This document shows, in pieces, positions 6,705 to 16,200 of a stretch of DNA of 21,347 bases. Under the pieces are notes generated by a model, which searched no databases, was not told the DNA's origin, and worked only from the letters and a program-made list of their open reading frames with translations. Origin of the DNA: a virus; the IMG/VR virus record IMGVR_UViG_3300040806_002039, positions 1-21,347 of that record; one strand, written 5' to 3'. Position 1 is the first letter of the stretch, and every line of letters starts with the position of its first letter. Made by a program: the position numbers and the translations under genes.

Positions 6705-9700
6705 TTAGGCCTGAGCCTCACCCCATGATAGCTTGGCAGATGTTCTAGTTTCGTTACCAGTAAGTCGTGATACTGCTACCGTTAGGATATCTGGGCCATC
6801 TGGGAAGATGTTGTCTCCACCCAAGATCGAGTTAGAAAGCTCGAACAGTGTGTCGATATCTACTGATGTGTTAGCTTTATCTCCGCCTTGACCACCTTCA
6901 GCCTGGAAGTTATACACCTGAATTCCACCAGAAATGGTGTCCTGTGGAGTGTGCTCAACTAGCTCAACCAAGGATGGTGCTGGCTGACCAACAAAACCAA
7001 GGTTGTTTAGTCGTCCATTAAGAATTAGCTTAACCTCAACCAACTCAGTAGTTGATACACCAATCTCACGCATACGTACCTGCATTCGGTTGATGATGTC
7101 TCGGTCACCAAGCTTACCAGTTAGACCAGAGTCTGCCGATGGTGATAGACGTAGTGACAATAGTGGCTGGTAGTTTGGACCAGTTGTATTGTTCAAAGAG
7201 CCGTCTGGGTACAAGAAGTAGGTGTACTGAATGTTACCAGCTGTGTTGAACTTGATAACTTCGGTAAGAACTACTGTTAGGTCTGGGCCATCTGTTACGA
7301 ACTGAGCACCAGTGTTTGGATAGGTTTGTGCACCCCAGATAATCTTAACGGCACCGCTACCACCCTCACCGTTTTCATCACGGTTGCTATCGGTACCACC
7401 ACCGCCACCTCCGAAGCGACCACCAATACCGCGTGGGCTCGCTCCACGAGTACCATCTTCACCACCAGAACCTCCGCCACCACCGTTAGAGTCGGCTCCA
7501 GATTCTCCTGATCCCAAACCGCTAGTACCTGCACCATCGATGCCGACACCACCACCACCACCAGATGCGTCGTCGGAGTCACCAGATCCAGCACCACCAC
7601 CACCGCCACCAGAACCGTTGCCACCATTGCCATCTGGGTCACCACCTTGTCCACCGTTGCCAGTGTAACCACCAGCACCACCTCCACCACCAGAGTCGTC
7701 TCCATCGGAGTTACCGCCACGTCCACCGTTACCCCCACCGTCACCTACGAAGCTACCACCAGCTCCACCAGATCCTTCTTGGCCTCTTGTTCCACCCAGA
7801 CCAGCAACTGTTCCAGAACTAATAAAGTATGAGGTTCCACCATCAGTAGAGTTAAACCCAGCATCGTTATCGGTGTCTCGGCTACCACCAGATCCAACAA
7901 CAACCGTATAGCTTTGACCTGGTGTAACTGGAATAGAGTACTTCCATCCGAGGCCTCCACCTCCACCACCACCAGAGTTGGTGTTGGTGCCCCTGTTACC
8001 TCCACCACCACCACCTACTGCTACAACAGAAACTTCGTTAACCCCAGTAGGAGCTGTCCAAGAATATGTTCCAGGAGTGGTGTATTCGGCTGACTCGAAG
8101 ATTTGGTAGGTAAATGTATCGGCATCAAGCACTGTGATTTCAGCTGCACCATTGGTAATTCTGCTTGAGCCATATACGCCAATGTAGTCGCCAGTTGTAA
8201 ATCCATGACCCTTTGCGGTAACAGTTACAGTAGCACCATCTTGCCTTGTTCGGATACCACCATCGAAATCATCGAATGTGTAGATTGGTGCCTCTTCTGG
8301 CACAAGGTGGATACGGTCTTCACTGTTGACCAATACCTTGTACTTGGTATTGTTGGTCAAATATGGCAATGTGTTTTCTCCGACAATTTCTGATTCTGGG
8401 TTTTGAGCATCAAGACCTGGGAAACCATCTGATGCAATTGACTGGAACTGCACGAGATCGCCAGTGCGGAAACCGTGAGAAAGAGATGTGATAAGGCTAG
8501 TGGAAAGACTAATACCTTCGGCAGCAAATGACTTGGTTGTTGTTCCAGATACCTCTAGTGTCTGGCTACCAGCCGTGAACAAATAACCACGGTCGTCGTC
8601 GAAGCGACCATCCATAATTACCGAAGTACCCCAGTGGAATAGTGATGGGATATAGGTTGGGTTTTCGAATGTTGTTACCTCGTAGCGAGCTGGCAAGTTA
8701 CCAGAACGGAAGTAAGACTCGAATAGAATGTTGTTGTGCTTGAATTCGTGAACATATCTAACCTGTCCATCTTTAGACTTGAATCCAAAGCGAATCTTAC
8801 CAGCACCATACCAAGAGTAGTCCATGTAACACATCTGAATTCTTGAAAGATCAAGATCGTATCCACTTGGTCCATTGCCATCGCATGTGTCAATGTTCCA
8901 ATCTTCTTGTGGAACCTTGGTGTCAACTGTCTTGGTTACGATGATACCCGACTTTGCTGGGGTAAAGGAGTGAACATTAGTTGTACCAGTGCTAGAAATA
9001 TTAACATTAGTTTCAGAATCTGGTGCAGCAAACAGCCTGAATGTGTTTGCATCAATAACGTCTGCATAGTATGTATTGTTGTTGATAAGTCCACCGATTG
9101 GGTCACCGTCAATAGAGTTGTACTGTAGTGGCAACCTTTGGCTTAGTCCGTGACGAACTACGGTAAATACATCTGTTGCGGTATTGACCTGAGTTTGAGG
9201 ATCAAAGGTAAGCTCTAGTCCAGTAGAGCCACGATACTCTGGCCTAACTGACATCGTCGTGTCATCCTGAACATCAATTACTCTATAGGTCTGACCACGA
9301 AGAACAACGTAGTCTCCCTCGTCAAACTGAGCAGTAAAGTTGGTTCCGTCACCAAAGATTAGCTCACTTCCACGCAGAGCTGAAACGGTTCCAGCGGTTT
9401 GTTGAGTAGAGCTTCTACGAACACAGTAAAGCTTTTGTCCATCGAACTCGAAGAACATACCGTTCTGGAAGTCGAACATTCCAGATCTTAGAGCACCGTT
9501 GACCCACGAGGTTACGTGGAACTGTGGGAACCCATAAGCCTGAGACTCGATACCGTCTGGCACTGCAGCATTCGCAACAATAGTAAACTTAGTAAGATCA
9601 ATTGGGTCTACGGTTACCTGGAAGTTGCCGTTATATAGAAGACTCTGCTCGCCATTTGAGTCCTGAGCTTCAGCGATTTGAATAAACAGACCAGAAATTA

Positions 9701-12700
9701 GTCCGTGAGGTCGTCTGGTAACACACTCTACCGTAGTTGCACTGAGCTTTCTCATGCTCATAATATCGATAGATGGTTTGAAGTTGATGGCAAACGATGT
9801 CTGGATACCCTTACCAGACTGGTAACGGAAGTACTTACGAGTCTGACGAATAATCTGACCCCATGAGTTACCAGCACCAGTTGACATCTCTACACCACCA
9901 TCAAATGGTCTGTGCAAGGAGTATCCAGAAGGACGGACATAAACAAATGTTGGGTAGGCGTAGTCTACCTCGGTAAACTGAGAAGAGTATGGCCTGTCTA
10001 CAGTAATCTGAGTATCTGAACCGATAGCAGTAATTCGACGAACAATTGGACCTCTTGGGTCAATTCCACTTAGCTCAAATTCTGTACCGCTACCGCTACT
10101 TGTTAGTGTGATAAAACCAATACCAGAGATTGCTGAATCGTATGATGGATACAGTTGGAAGTTGTTGGAATCAATTACACCTACATAGTAGTAATATGTG
10201 TTAATAAGTGGTGTTGGAGCAACTCCACCGTTAGTCTCAAATCGTACGAAGTCTCCAGTGTTAAATGTGTGAGCAACATTGATACGGTTGTTAGCGGTAT
10301 CGACTTCAGCGTCAGTGAATGTAAAGGTACCGCCCTGATCTGGTGGATATAGGGTGAACGGGTCACCAACCTTTAGAATCTTGGAGAACGAAGTTCCAAC
10401 ACCATTAACTAGGATAGAGCCAGCTGTTACCGAAACGTTACCATTACCAACAACGGTACCGTTAAGCTGATTAGATGTAAATGAGTGGCTAATACCAGCA
10501 CCAAAGTCTGTTACCGTTTCAAAAAGACCAGCAAGAGCATTATCTTCAGAAGTTGCTAGTTTAAAGAAGTCTTGGTTAAAACCAATCACAAAGTAATCTG
10601 TATCTGCTGTCAGACCTCCGATGGCAGCTCCACCAGCAGCGACCTCGTAGTGCAATCTTGTACCAGTCACAAAGCCATGATCTGGGATAAAGAATGCATC
10701 ATTTTCAATAGCTACTGTAGATCTTGGGTTGAAGGTCTTTACAAGCTCTGATACCTGACCTCTAGCTTCTACCACGAATGTGTCTTCTGTTGGAATCTCT
10801 TTAATTGTGTAAATACCGTCTGGAGTTTGGCTAAGTGAAGTAAGAGTGTGCCTACCAACACCAGCTGGAGTTTCTCCAAGATCAATAGCGATGTTATCTT
10901 CTGCGTCTCCTGCACTATCAGCCAGCCTAAGATTATCTCCATCAATAAAGATTACGTAGTAGGTTTCACCAGAAACTAGACCAGTAATTTCTGTTTGTCC
11001 TTTAGAGCTATACTCAACAATCTCACCTTGCAGGAACCCGTGATTTGGAAGAGTGATAACATCTGTAGCAAAGTCTAGTGCCTGGATAACAAGAGAGTGT
11101 GTTCCAGTACCAGTGGTTGTTAGATTAACAATACTTTGGTTTTCTGAATCTGTTGTTAAACGAATTGTACTATCGTCCACCTTTTGTACATAGTATTCGG
11201 TACCCTGGACCAAGCCACCAACGCTGTTGCCACCGTTGTTGTCGTAGACAACTCTTTGTCTTGAAACAAGGCCGTGGTTAAGGATATAGAGTGTGTTTTC
11301 TGTGGTGTTAACGGTAAGGAAGATAAAGCTGTGATCTGCACCAATACCAGCTGCAGTAAAGTCGATTGCAGTTGGAGAATCCAGTGCGGCTTTAAGCTTG
11401 AAGTTGTCAACATCAACAATTTCAGCAACATAATAGGTAGCACCATCAACAAGTGGGGTAATTGGGAAACCGCCACCAGCATCATACTGAATAGGCTGAT
11501 CTTTGAGGAAGCCGTGGTTTGGAATATTAAGGCTATTAAGATCAAGGTTGACGACAATACGTCTTACGGCATCTGTTGTAGATTTTCCAGTTGGAACGGT
11601 AAAGTTTACTGCTGGGGAGTAGGTTAGTCCGTAAGTGTAGTTGTCAATTTTATTTACATAGTACACAGCTGAAGTAGAAATATCTGGTGTAGGATCTGCC
11701 AAGTCAAAGGCAATAGCCTGTCCAGTGTCAAAGCCGTGAGGAGTTGTAGTGTAAATTACATCTGCGTCGATGTCATAATTAATTGGGACCAAAGAGTGCA
11801 AAGAAGTTCCAGCTGACTCAATATCAATCCTGTTTGTTCCATCTGCGGCATCTTGTGCTGTTGGGTAAATCTCGTTACCAGAAGTAAATGACTGGATAAG
11901 CTCTACGGTAACTTGACCAGGACCATCGTTATAGGTGTCAATATTTGTAATTGGGTTACCGCCAAAGGTTCCAAGATCTTCGAAGGTTCCTGTCGATGTT
12001 GCAACATCTGTAGCCTGTGGCGCAATGTATGAACCACCTCCACCACCAGAATAGTTAGAGGCAGTAGTTCTTGCACCAGCACCACCAGAGTAACCACCAG
12101 CACCACCAGATTGACCAAACACGGTGCTGTCAGTTCCACCACCACCACCGAATCCACCAAGGGCACCAAGAGTATTGGTTGCTCCAACCAAGCCTCCAGA
12201 GAAGCTTCCACCACCAGGAATTGTATAAACATCTGGACGCCAGCTAGCACCAGTCTGGTAGTTTGAGTCTGAACCAGTACCAAACATACCACCACCACCA
12301 GAGGACACACCACCAGCAGCTGGACCACCAAAACCTTCTTCACCACCAGCGGCATTGAAGGCTCCAGTTCCACCACGAGTTGTTAGCTGACCATTCTTAC
12401 CTTCACGATAATTACCAGTCGCTCCAGTGTTTGCGGAACCACCACCAGCAACAAATAGTGGAATACTACCAGCTTTACGAACTACGAAGGTACCACCACC
12501 AGATCCACCAATAGAGCCGCTAGTTGGCGCTGCTCCAGGCTGACCAATAGTAATGGTGATAATTTCACCCTTGGTTAGCTCTACGCGGCCTCTTACGATG
12601 GCACCTAAACCTACTTGTCCGATACCACTGTCGTAGGCCTTGGAGCCTCTTACGTCAAACTCGTAAACACCAGAGATTGGCACTGTCCAGTCTTGATAAC

Positions 12701-13283
12701 CTTGGAAGTCACCCTGGGTAATATAGTTAGATGCCCAGGACTCACCCGAATACAATGCTTGTAGGGTTGCAAAATCTGGACCGTTGGGACCAGTAGTGTC
12801 TCCGCTTTCAAAAGTATGCGTATCGTCTGTCATCTGATAAAGAGAATCTGAGCCAGTAAACTCTGCTGAAACATTCTTCAAGAAGTAGGTTTCTCCACTT
12901 GTCAAACCGACTAGAGGGTCGCCATTGGTGTAATACTTTACGGCCTGATTGCTAGCGGTAGTAAGACCAACATTAAGCTGAGAATCGTAAAGGTAAGGAA
13001 AGTTTAGACTAACGGAGCCAGCGGTGTAATCAGTAATGTCCTGCAGGTTGCCATCGATATCTCTGAATCTAACTGTTCTAGAGGTTGAAATTTCTGCAAA
13101 AACCAGCTCTCCCAGCCCTACAAGAGCACCAATACCGTCTGCATAAATATAGCTAGTACCGCTACCAAGATTTGTCGGGATGTTCTTGTCTCTAAAGTAA
13201 ATGTAGTCTCCTTCTGGGTTAACGTTTACAACCCTAAAGAAGTGAGATCCTGAATTTCCCTCTGCGGTAATATCAATTGCCAT
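6705..13283 (-). CDS. Giant modular tail fibre/adhesin with glycine-rich domains and HGF repeats
   Basis: The 2192-residue protein begins MAIDITAEGNSGSHFFRVVN. Visible modules in order: a beta-rich N-terminus (1-185); a glycine-rich domain at about 190-463 that resembles the ALK/LTK-type glycine-rich fold (DWTVPISGVYEFDVRG at its start, SGGGGGSYIAP near its end, GPGQVTVELI last); about six 'HGF' repeats (500-1070); a central module at about 1110-1575 with YSLHRPFDGG, KYFRYQSGKGIQ, FDFQNGMFFEFDGQ and SRIQMCYMDYSWYGAGKIRF, which I recall from large structural proteins of T4-like marine cyanophages, and which is itself interrupted by two HGF-like units; two further repeats; a second glycine-rich domain (about 1733-1985); and a unique C-terminus. 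The ATG overlaps the previous TAA by one base and has AAGGAG 9 bases upstream. A host-contacting fibre is inferred. Confidence 0.85.
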   Translation of the reverse strand: MAIDITAEGNSGSHFFRVVNVNPEGDYIYFRDKNIPTNLGSGTSYIYADGIGALVGLGELVFAEISTSRTVRFRDIDGNLQDITDYTAGSVSLNFPYLYDSQLNVGLTTASNQAVKYYTNGDPLVGLTSGETYFLKNVSAEFTGSDSLYQMTDDTHTFESGDTTGPNGPDFATLQALYSGESWASNYITQGDFQGYQDWTVPISGVYEFDVRGSKAYDSGIGQVGLGAIVRGRVELTKGEIITITIGQPGAAPTSGSIGGSGGGTFVVRKAGSIPLFVAGGGSANTGATGNYREGKNGQLTTRGGTGAFNAAGGEEGFGGPAAGGVSSGGGGMFGTGSDSNYQTGASWRPDVYTIPGGGSFSGGLVGATNTLGALGGFGGGGGTDSTVFGQSGGAGGYSGGAGARTTASNYSGGGGGSYIAPQATDVATSTGTFEDLGTFGGNPITNIDTYNDGPGQVTVELIQSFTSGNEIYPTAQDAADGTNRIDIESAGTSLHSLVPINYDIDADVIYTTTPHGFDTGQAIAFDLADPTPDISTSAVYYVNKIDNYTYGLTYSPAVNFTVPTGKSTTDAVRRIVVNLDLNSLNIPNHGFLKDQPIQYDAGGGFPITPLVDGATYYVAEIVDVDNFKLKAALDSPTAIDFTAAGIGADHSFIFLTVNTTENTLYILNHGLVSRQRVVYDNNGGNSVGGLVQGTEYYVQKVDDSTIRLTTDSENQSIVNLTTTGTGTHSLVIQALDFATDVITLPNHGFLQGEIVEYSSKGQTEITGLVSGETYYVIFIDGDNLRLADSAGDAEDNIAIDLGETPAGVGRHTLTSLSQTPDGIYTIKEIPTEDTFVVEARGQVSELVKTFNPRSTVAIENDAFFIPDHGFVTGTRLHYEVAAGGAAIGGLTADTDYFVIGFNQDFFKLATSEDNALAGLFETVTDFGAGISHSFTSNQLNGTVVGNGNVSVTAGSILVNGVGTSFSKILKVGDPFTLYPPDQGGTFTFTDAEVDTANNRINVAHTFNTGDFVRFETNGGVAPTPLINTYYYYVGVIDSNNFQLYPSYDSAISGIGFITLTSSGSGTEFELSGIDPRGPIVRRITAIGSDTQITVDRPYSSQFTEVDYAYPTFVYVRPSGYSLHRPFDGGVEMSTGAGNSWGQIIRQTRKYFRYQSGKGIQTSFAINFKPSIDIMSMRKLSATTVECVTRRPHGLISGLFIQIAEAQDSNGEQSLLYNGNFQVTVDPIDLTKFTIVANAAVPDGIESQAYGFPQFHVTSWVNGALRSGMFDFQNGMFFEFDGQKLYCVRRSSTQQTAGTVSALRGSELIFGDGTNFTAQFDEGDYVVLRGQTYRVIDVQDDTTMSVRPEYRGSTGLELTFDPQTQVNTATDVFTVVRHGLSQRLPLQYNSIDGDPIGGLINNNTYYADVIDANTFRLFAAPDSETNVNISSTGTTNVHSFTPAKSGIIVTKTVDTKVPQEDWNIDTCDGNGPSGYDLDLSRIQMCYMDYSWYGAGKIRFGFKSKDGQVRYVHEFKHNNILFESYFRSGNLPARYEVTTFENPTYIPSLFHWGTSVIMDGRFDDDRGYLFTAGSQTLEVSGTTTKSFAAEGISLSTSLITSLSHGFRTGDLVQFQSIASDGFPGLDAQNPESEIVGENTLPYLTNNTKYKVLVNSEDRIHLVPEEAPIYTFDDFDGGIRTRQDGATVTVTAKGHGFTTGDYIGVYGSSRITNGAAEITVLDADTFTYQIFESAEYTTPGTYSWTAPTGVNEVSVVAVGGGGGGNRGTNTNSGGGGGGGLGWKYSIPVTPGQSYTVVVGSGGSRDTDNDAGFNSTDGGTSYFISSGTVAGLGGTRGQEGSGGAGGSFVGDGGGNGGRGGNSDGDDSGGGGGAGGYTGNGGQGGDPDGNGGNGSGGGGGGAGSGDSDDASGGGGGVGIDGAGTSGLGSGESGADSNGGGGGSGGEDGTRGASPRGIGGRFGGGGGGTDSNRDENGEGGSGAVKIIWGAQTYPNTGAQFVTDGPDLTVVLTEVIKFNTAGNIQYTYFLYPDGSLNNTTGPNYQPLLSLRLSPSADSGLTGKLGDRDIINRMQVRMREIGVSTTELVEVKLILNGRLNNLGFVGQPAPSLVELVEHTPQDTISGGIQVYNFQAEGGQGGDKANTSVDIDTLFELSNSILGGDNIFPDGPDILTVAVSRLTGNETRTSAKLSWGEAQA
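7328..8085 (-). repeat. Glycine-rich domain near the C-terminus of the 2192-residue protein
   Basis: About 250 residues dominated by runs of 4-8 glycines separated by Ser, Asp and Asn. The domain opens with TPGTYSWTAPTGVNEVSVVAVGG and closes with GGSGAVKIIWG, the same opening and closing pattern as the three domains in the neighbouring 1543-residue protein. At DNA level it is a degenerate GGN/GGT repeat tract. Confidence 0.8.
8110..11790 (-). repeat. Array of about ten 'HGF' beta-repeat units in the 2192-residue protein
   Basis: Units of roughly 65-85 residues share a pattern: a short strand, then (N/P)HGF or HGL, a G(D/Q)xVxY strand, a GGL(V/T)xGxTYYV segment, and a closing D(D/N)xFxL strand. 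Clear examples contain PHGFDTGQAIAF, NHGFLKDQPIQY, NHGLVSRQRVVY, NHGFLQGEIVEY, DHGFVTGTRLHY, RHGLSQRLPLQY, SHGFRTGDLVQF and GHGFTTGDYIGV. The array is interrupted between units 6 and 9 by the cyanophage-like central module. The repeats are diverged, so this is protein-level repetition rather than recent DNA duplication. Confidence 0.75.
11893..12712 (-). repeat. ALK/LTK-like glycine-rich domain in the 2192-residue protein
   Basis: About 273 residues with a typical glycine-rich layout: a beta-rich entry (TVPISGVYEFDVRG), GSGGGTFVVRKAG, LFVAGGGSANTG, several GGGG turns, then SGGGGGSYIAP and a closing strand QVTVELIQS. It differs from the four other glycine-rich domains of the window, which start with a (T/G)xxxLxVxxVG-type strand and close on GSGIVV-type strands. 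Confidence 0.65.
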
Positions 13284-16200
13284 TAGCCTATGCTCCTTGG
13301 TGTACTAATTGGGTATCTGATTACTACGATACCTGACCCACCGTTTCCACCATAGCCTTGGTGCAAACCGCCTCCTCCGCCACCACCAGTGTTTAGTCCA
13401 CCGTTAGCGCCATTTCTGTGATAACCATTTTCAAAGTGAGGGTGTTCTGACATACTAACTCCGCCATAGCCCTCGTGTCCAATTCTGTATGGCTCATATT
13501 CTTGTCTCCATCTGCTTCCTGGAGCACCTCCACCTAAACCACCATCACCAGCCTTGTTGGCATTATCGTGGGCAGCTCCACCGCCTCCACCACCAAACCA
13601 ATAAGGAACACCAAGAATGTCTGACTGAATACCAGGTCCACCATTACCAGCCCTGTTTCTATAAACAAAGTTTACCTCTGGGTTTCCACCAGCACCACCA
13701 CCACCACCAGCTTCGTACCAGCCAGTGTACTTACCGTAACCACCATCAGTACCCTGACCTGGAGTACCTTGACCTGGTGGACGACCTAGAGCAACATCTC
13801 TATAAGCTGCAGAACCTCCACCACCAGAACCACCACTCGTGGCCTCCTTGGAAGATCCGCCTACTCTTCTGTCTCCATTGTTACCGTAGTGACCACTACT
13901 TCCAGCACCTCCACCAATTGCTGTGAGACTGCCGAATACTGAGTCTAGACCGTTTTCTCCGTGGTCAGGATAGTTATTGTAGGAACCATTAGTTCCTCTG
14001 TGCCCCTTACCACCACGACCAACGGTAACTGTATAGCTTGTTGGCGTAACTACAGTTGATCCCTGAAGTACACCACCAGCTCCACCGCCTCCACCCATGT
14101 CGGATCCACCTCCACCACCACCAGCAACAATAAGGTACTCAACCTCAGTGCTTAGTCTGCCCATATCGGTAACTTCGAAAGTGTGGTCTCCTTCATACCT
14201 AAACATGTGAACCCTGTACAAGGTCATGTTTGAGCCATCAGAAACAACGATGTCTTGTTCTTCTCCACCAGTAGCAAGCATTCTGCCTTCGTAGCCGAAG
14301 AAGCTTGGTGGTGCCAAACGGTATCTTACAATAACTACACCGTCACCACCCGCACCAGATCCGCGATATCTCCAGTTAGAAGCGTTGTTCTCCCAGTAGG
14401 TGCCAGCTCCACCTCCACCACCAGTGTTTGGAACTCCGTCAAGAGAACCTCTATTTCCCAATGTTCGTGGATCTACTGCTCCGCCACCATCTTGATTCGA
14501 GAACCCGCTGTTGTAGTCCCAGTATGTAGTTCTACCAAATCCTTTACCACCGCCGTGCCAGCCATCTCCAGAACGCTCTGAAGAGTTAGCTCCTCCACCG
14601 CCACCACCTGCATACCACTTTGGCTCTCCTTCAATGGTGGAGTAGTATCCAATACCACCGTCACCAGATCTTATGGGGTATGTTTGATAGCTTCCATCAA
14701 TACCGAAGCTTCCAGCACCACCGCCGCCAGCCCCAGTCCATCTTTGCCATCTCTTACCACCACGGTTACCAAAGCCAGAAGCGGAATAGTCTGAACCATT
14801 AGCTGTACCAGTTACAATTGCTGGCTGAGTATTGTTGTTGCCCTGAGTGTTGTTGTATTCTGCACCACCACCGCCAGAACCACCAGGAGTTGAGTTACGA
14901 GAGCCACCAGAACCACGGCCTCCACCTCCACCTCCGCCTCGTGCACGGAAGTTGCCAAAGTATGAATCTGCGCCCTCATTACCATTGTTATCTTGGCGAT
15001 ATGGAATTCTTGCACCACCAACACCAACTGTTACTGGAATGTTACCAGTTGAAGTGATCTGATAGGAGCTGCCGTGAACAACTCCACCTCCTCCACCTCC
15101 ACCATTTGCGTTTGTGGTGCTACCATTACCACCAGAACCTCCACCAGCAACAACGAGGAACTCAACACCGTGAGATCCTACCTGAGTAACGTTCAGGGTA
15201 GCTGCACCAGGAGTAGTAAACTTGTGAACTCTCCAATAACCATCTTTATCTACAACATCTCTGACTTCGTCTCCACCAGTAGCTACTGTTGGAGCAAATT
15301 CTGGCTCAGGAGTAATTGGATAGCGAACAACAACGATACCAGAGCCACCAGCTCCAGAACCACGGTAACGCCAAGCGGATGTGTTGTTCTCCCAATAAGA
15401 ACCACCACCACCTCCACCTCCAGTGTTAGCCTGAGCATCAAGGCTGAAGCTACCGCCAGAAGTACCATTAGTTGCGGTTGGAGGAGATGTTGTATCATAT
15501 TGGGTATAGTCATACGATGAGGTTGTTCCGAATCCTCTACCACCACCGTGGAATCCGTCACCACCACGCTCTGAAGAGTTAGCTCCTCCACCGCCACCAC
15601 CTGCATAGAACTTTACTCTACCGCTAATATCGAATGGCTCTCCGAAGCCACCCCATCCACCCATGGCGCTTCTACCACCGCGAGATCCTTGACCTCCCAT
15701 AGTTGGTGTAATGCGACCAAAGAAGTTTGACCCACCTCCACCGCCACCAGTCCAGTCAACAACCATAGCTCCACCATCATTACCAAAGGATCTTGCTCCC
15801 CCAATTGGTCTTTGAGTGGTGTAGCCATTGTTATAACGCATGTCGTTGTAGTAGGTGTTATCTCTACCCTTACCTCCACCAGAACCACCTGGTCTGTTAT
15901 TGTAGGTACCGCTCCCTCTGGAAGCTCCACCGCCACCACCATCAGCGACAAATGGACCAAAGGCTGAATCTTCTCCATCGTTACCAGCGGCACGCTGTCT
16001 ATAAGTTCTTCTTGCTCCACCAGCTCCAACACTTACATCAATTGGTCCAGCTTGCTCTAGGGTGTATCTCTTCTTGTGAAGGACACCACCACCACCTCCA
16101 CCACCGTTGGAGTTAGTAGTGTTGTGATTACCGCCACCGCCACCACCAGCGACTACCAGAACCTCGAGGTCTCCCTCGGATCCGATATCTTCAACATTTA

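Noticed and set aside
7384-7668. Plus-strand proline-rich open frame, and similar plus-strand frames at 14847-15062
   Set aside because: These are reverse-complement artefacts of the polyglycine coding tracts (GGN becomes NCC, read as proline or His/Thr in other frames).
7295-7744. Val-rich minus-strand frames inside the glycine-rich regions (also 7745-8014, 11903-12376, 15613-16032)
   Set aside because: They are out-of-frame readings of GGT-rich sequence and give valine runs (GTG/GTT). The frame of the large gene has the better start and recognisable domains.
7380-16160. CRISPR-like or diversity-generating repeat array suggested by dense ccaccaccacc tracts
   Set aside because: The tracts are irregular glycine-codon repeats without unique spacers, and no reverse transcriptase or template/variable repeat pair is visible in the window.
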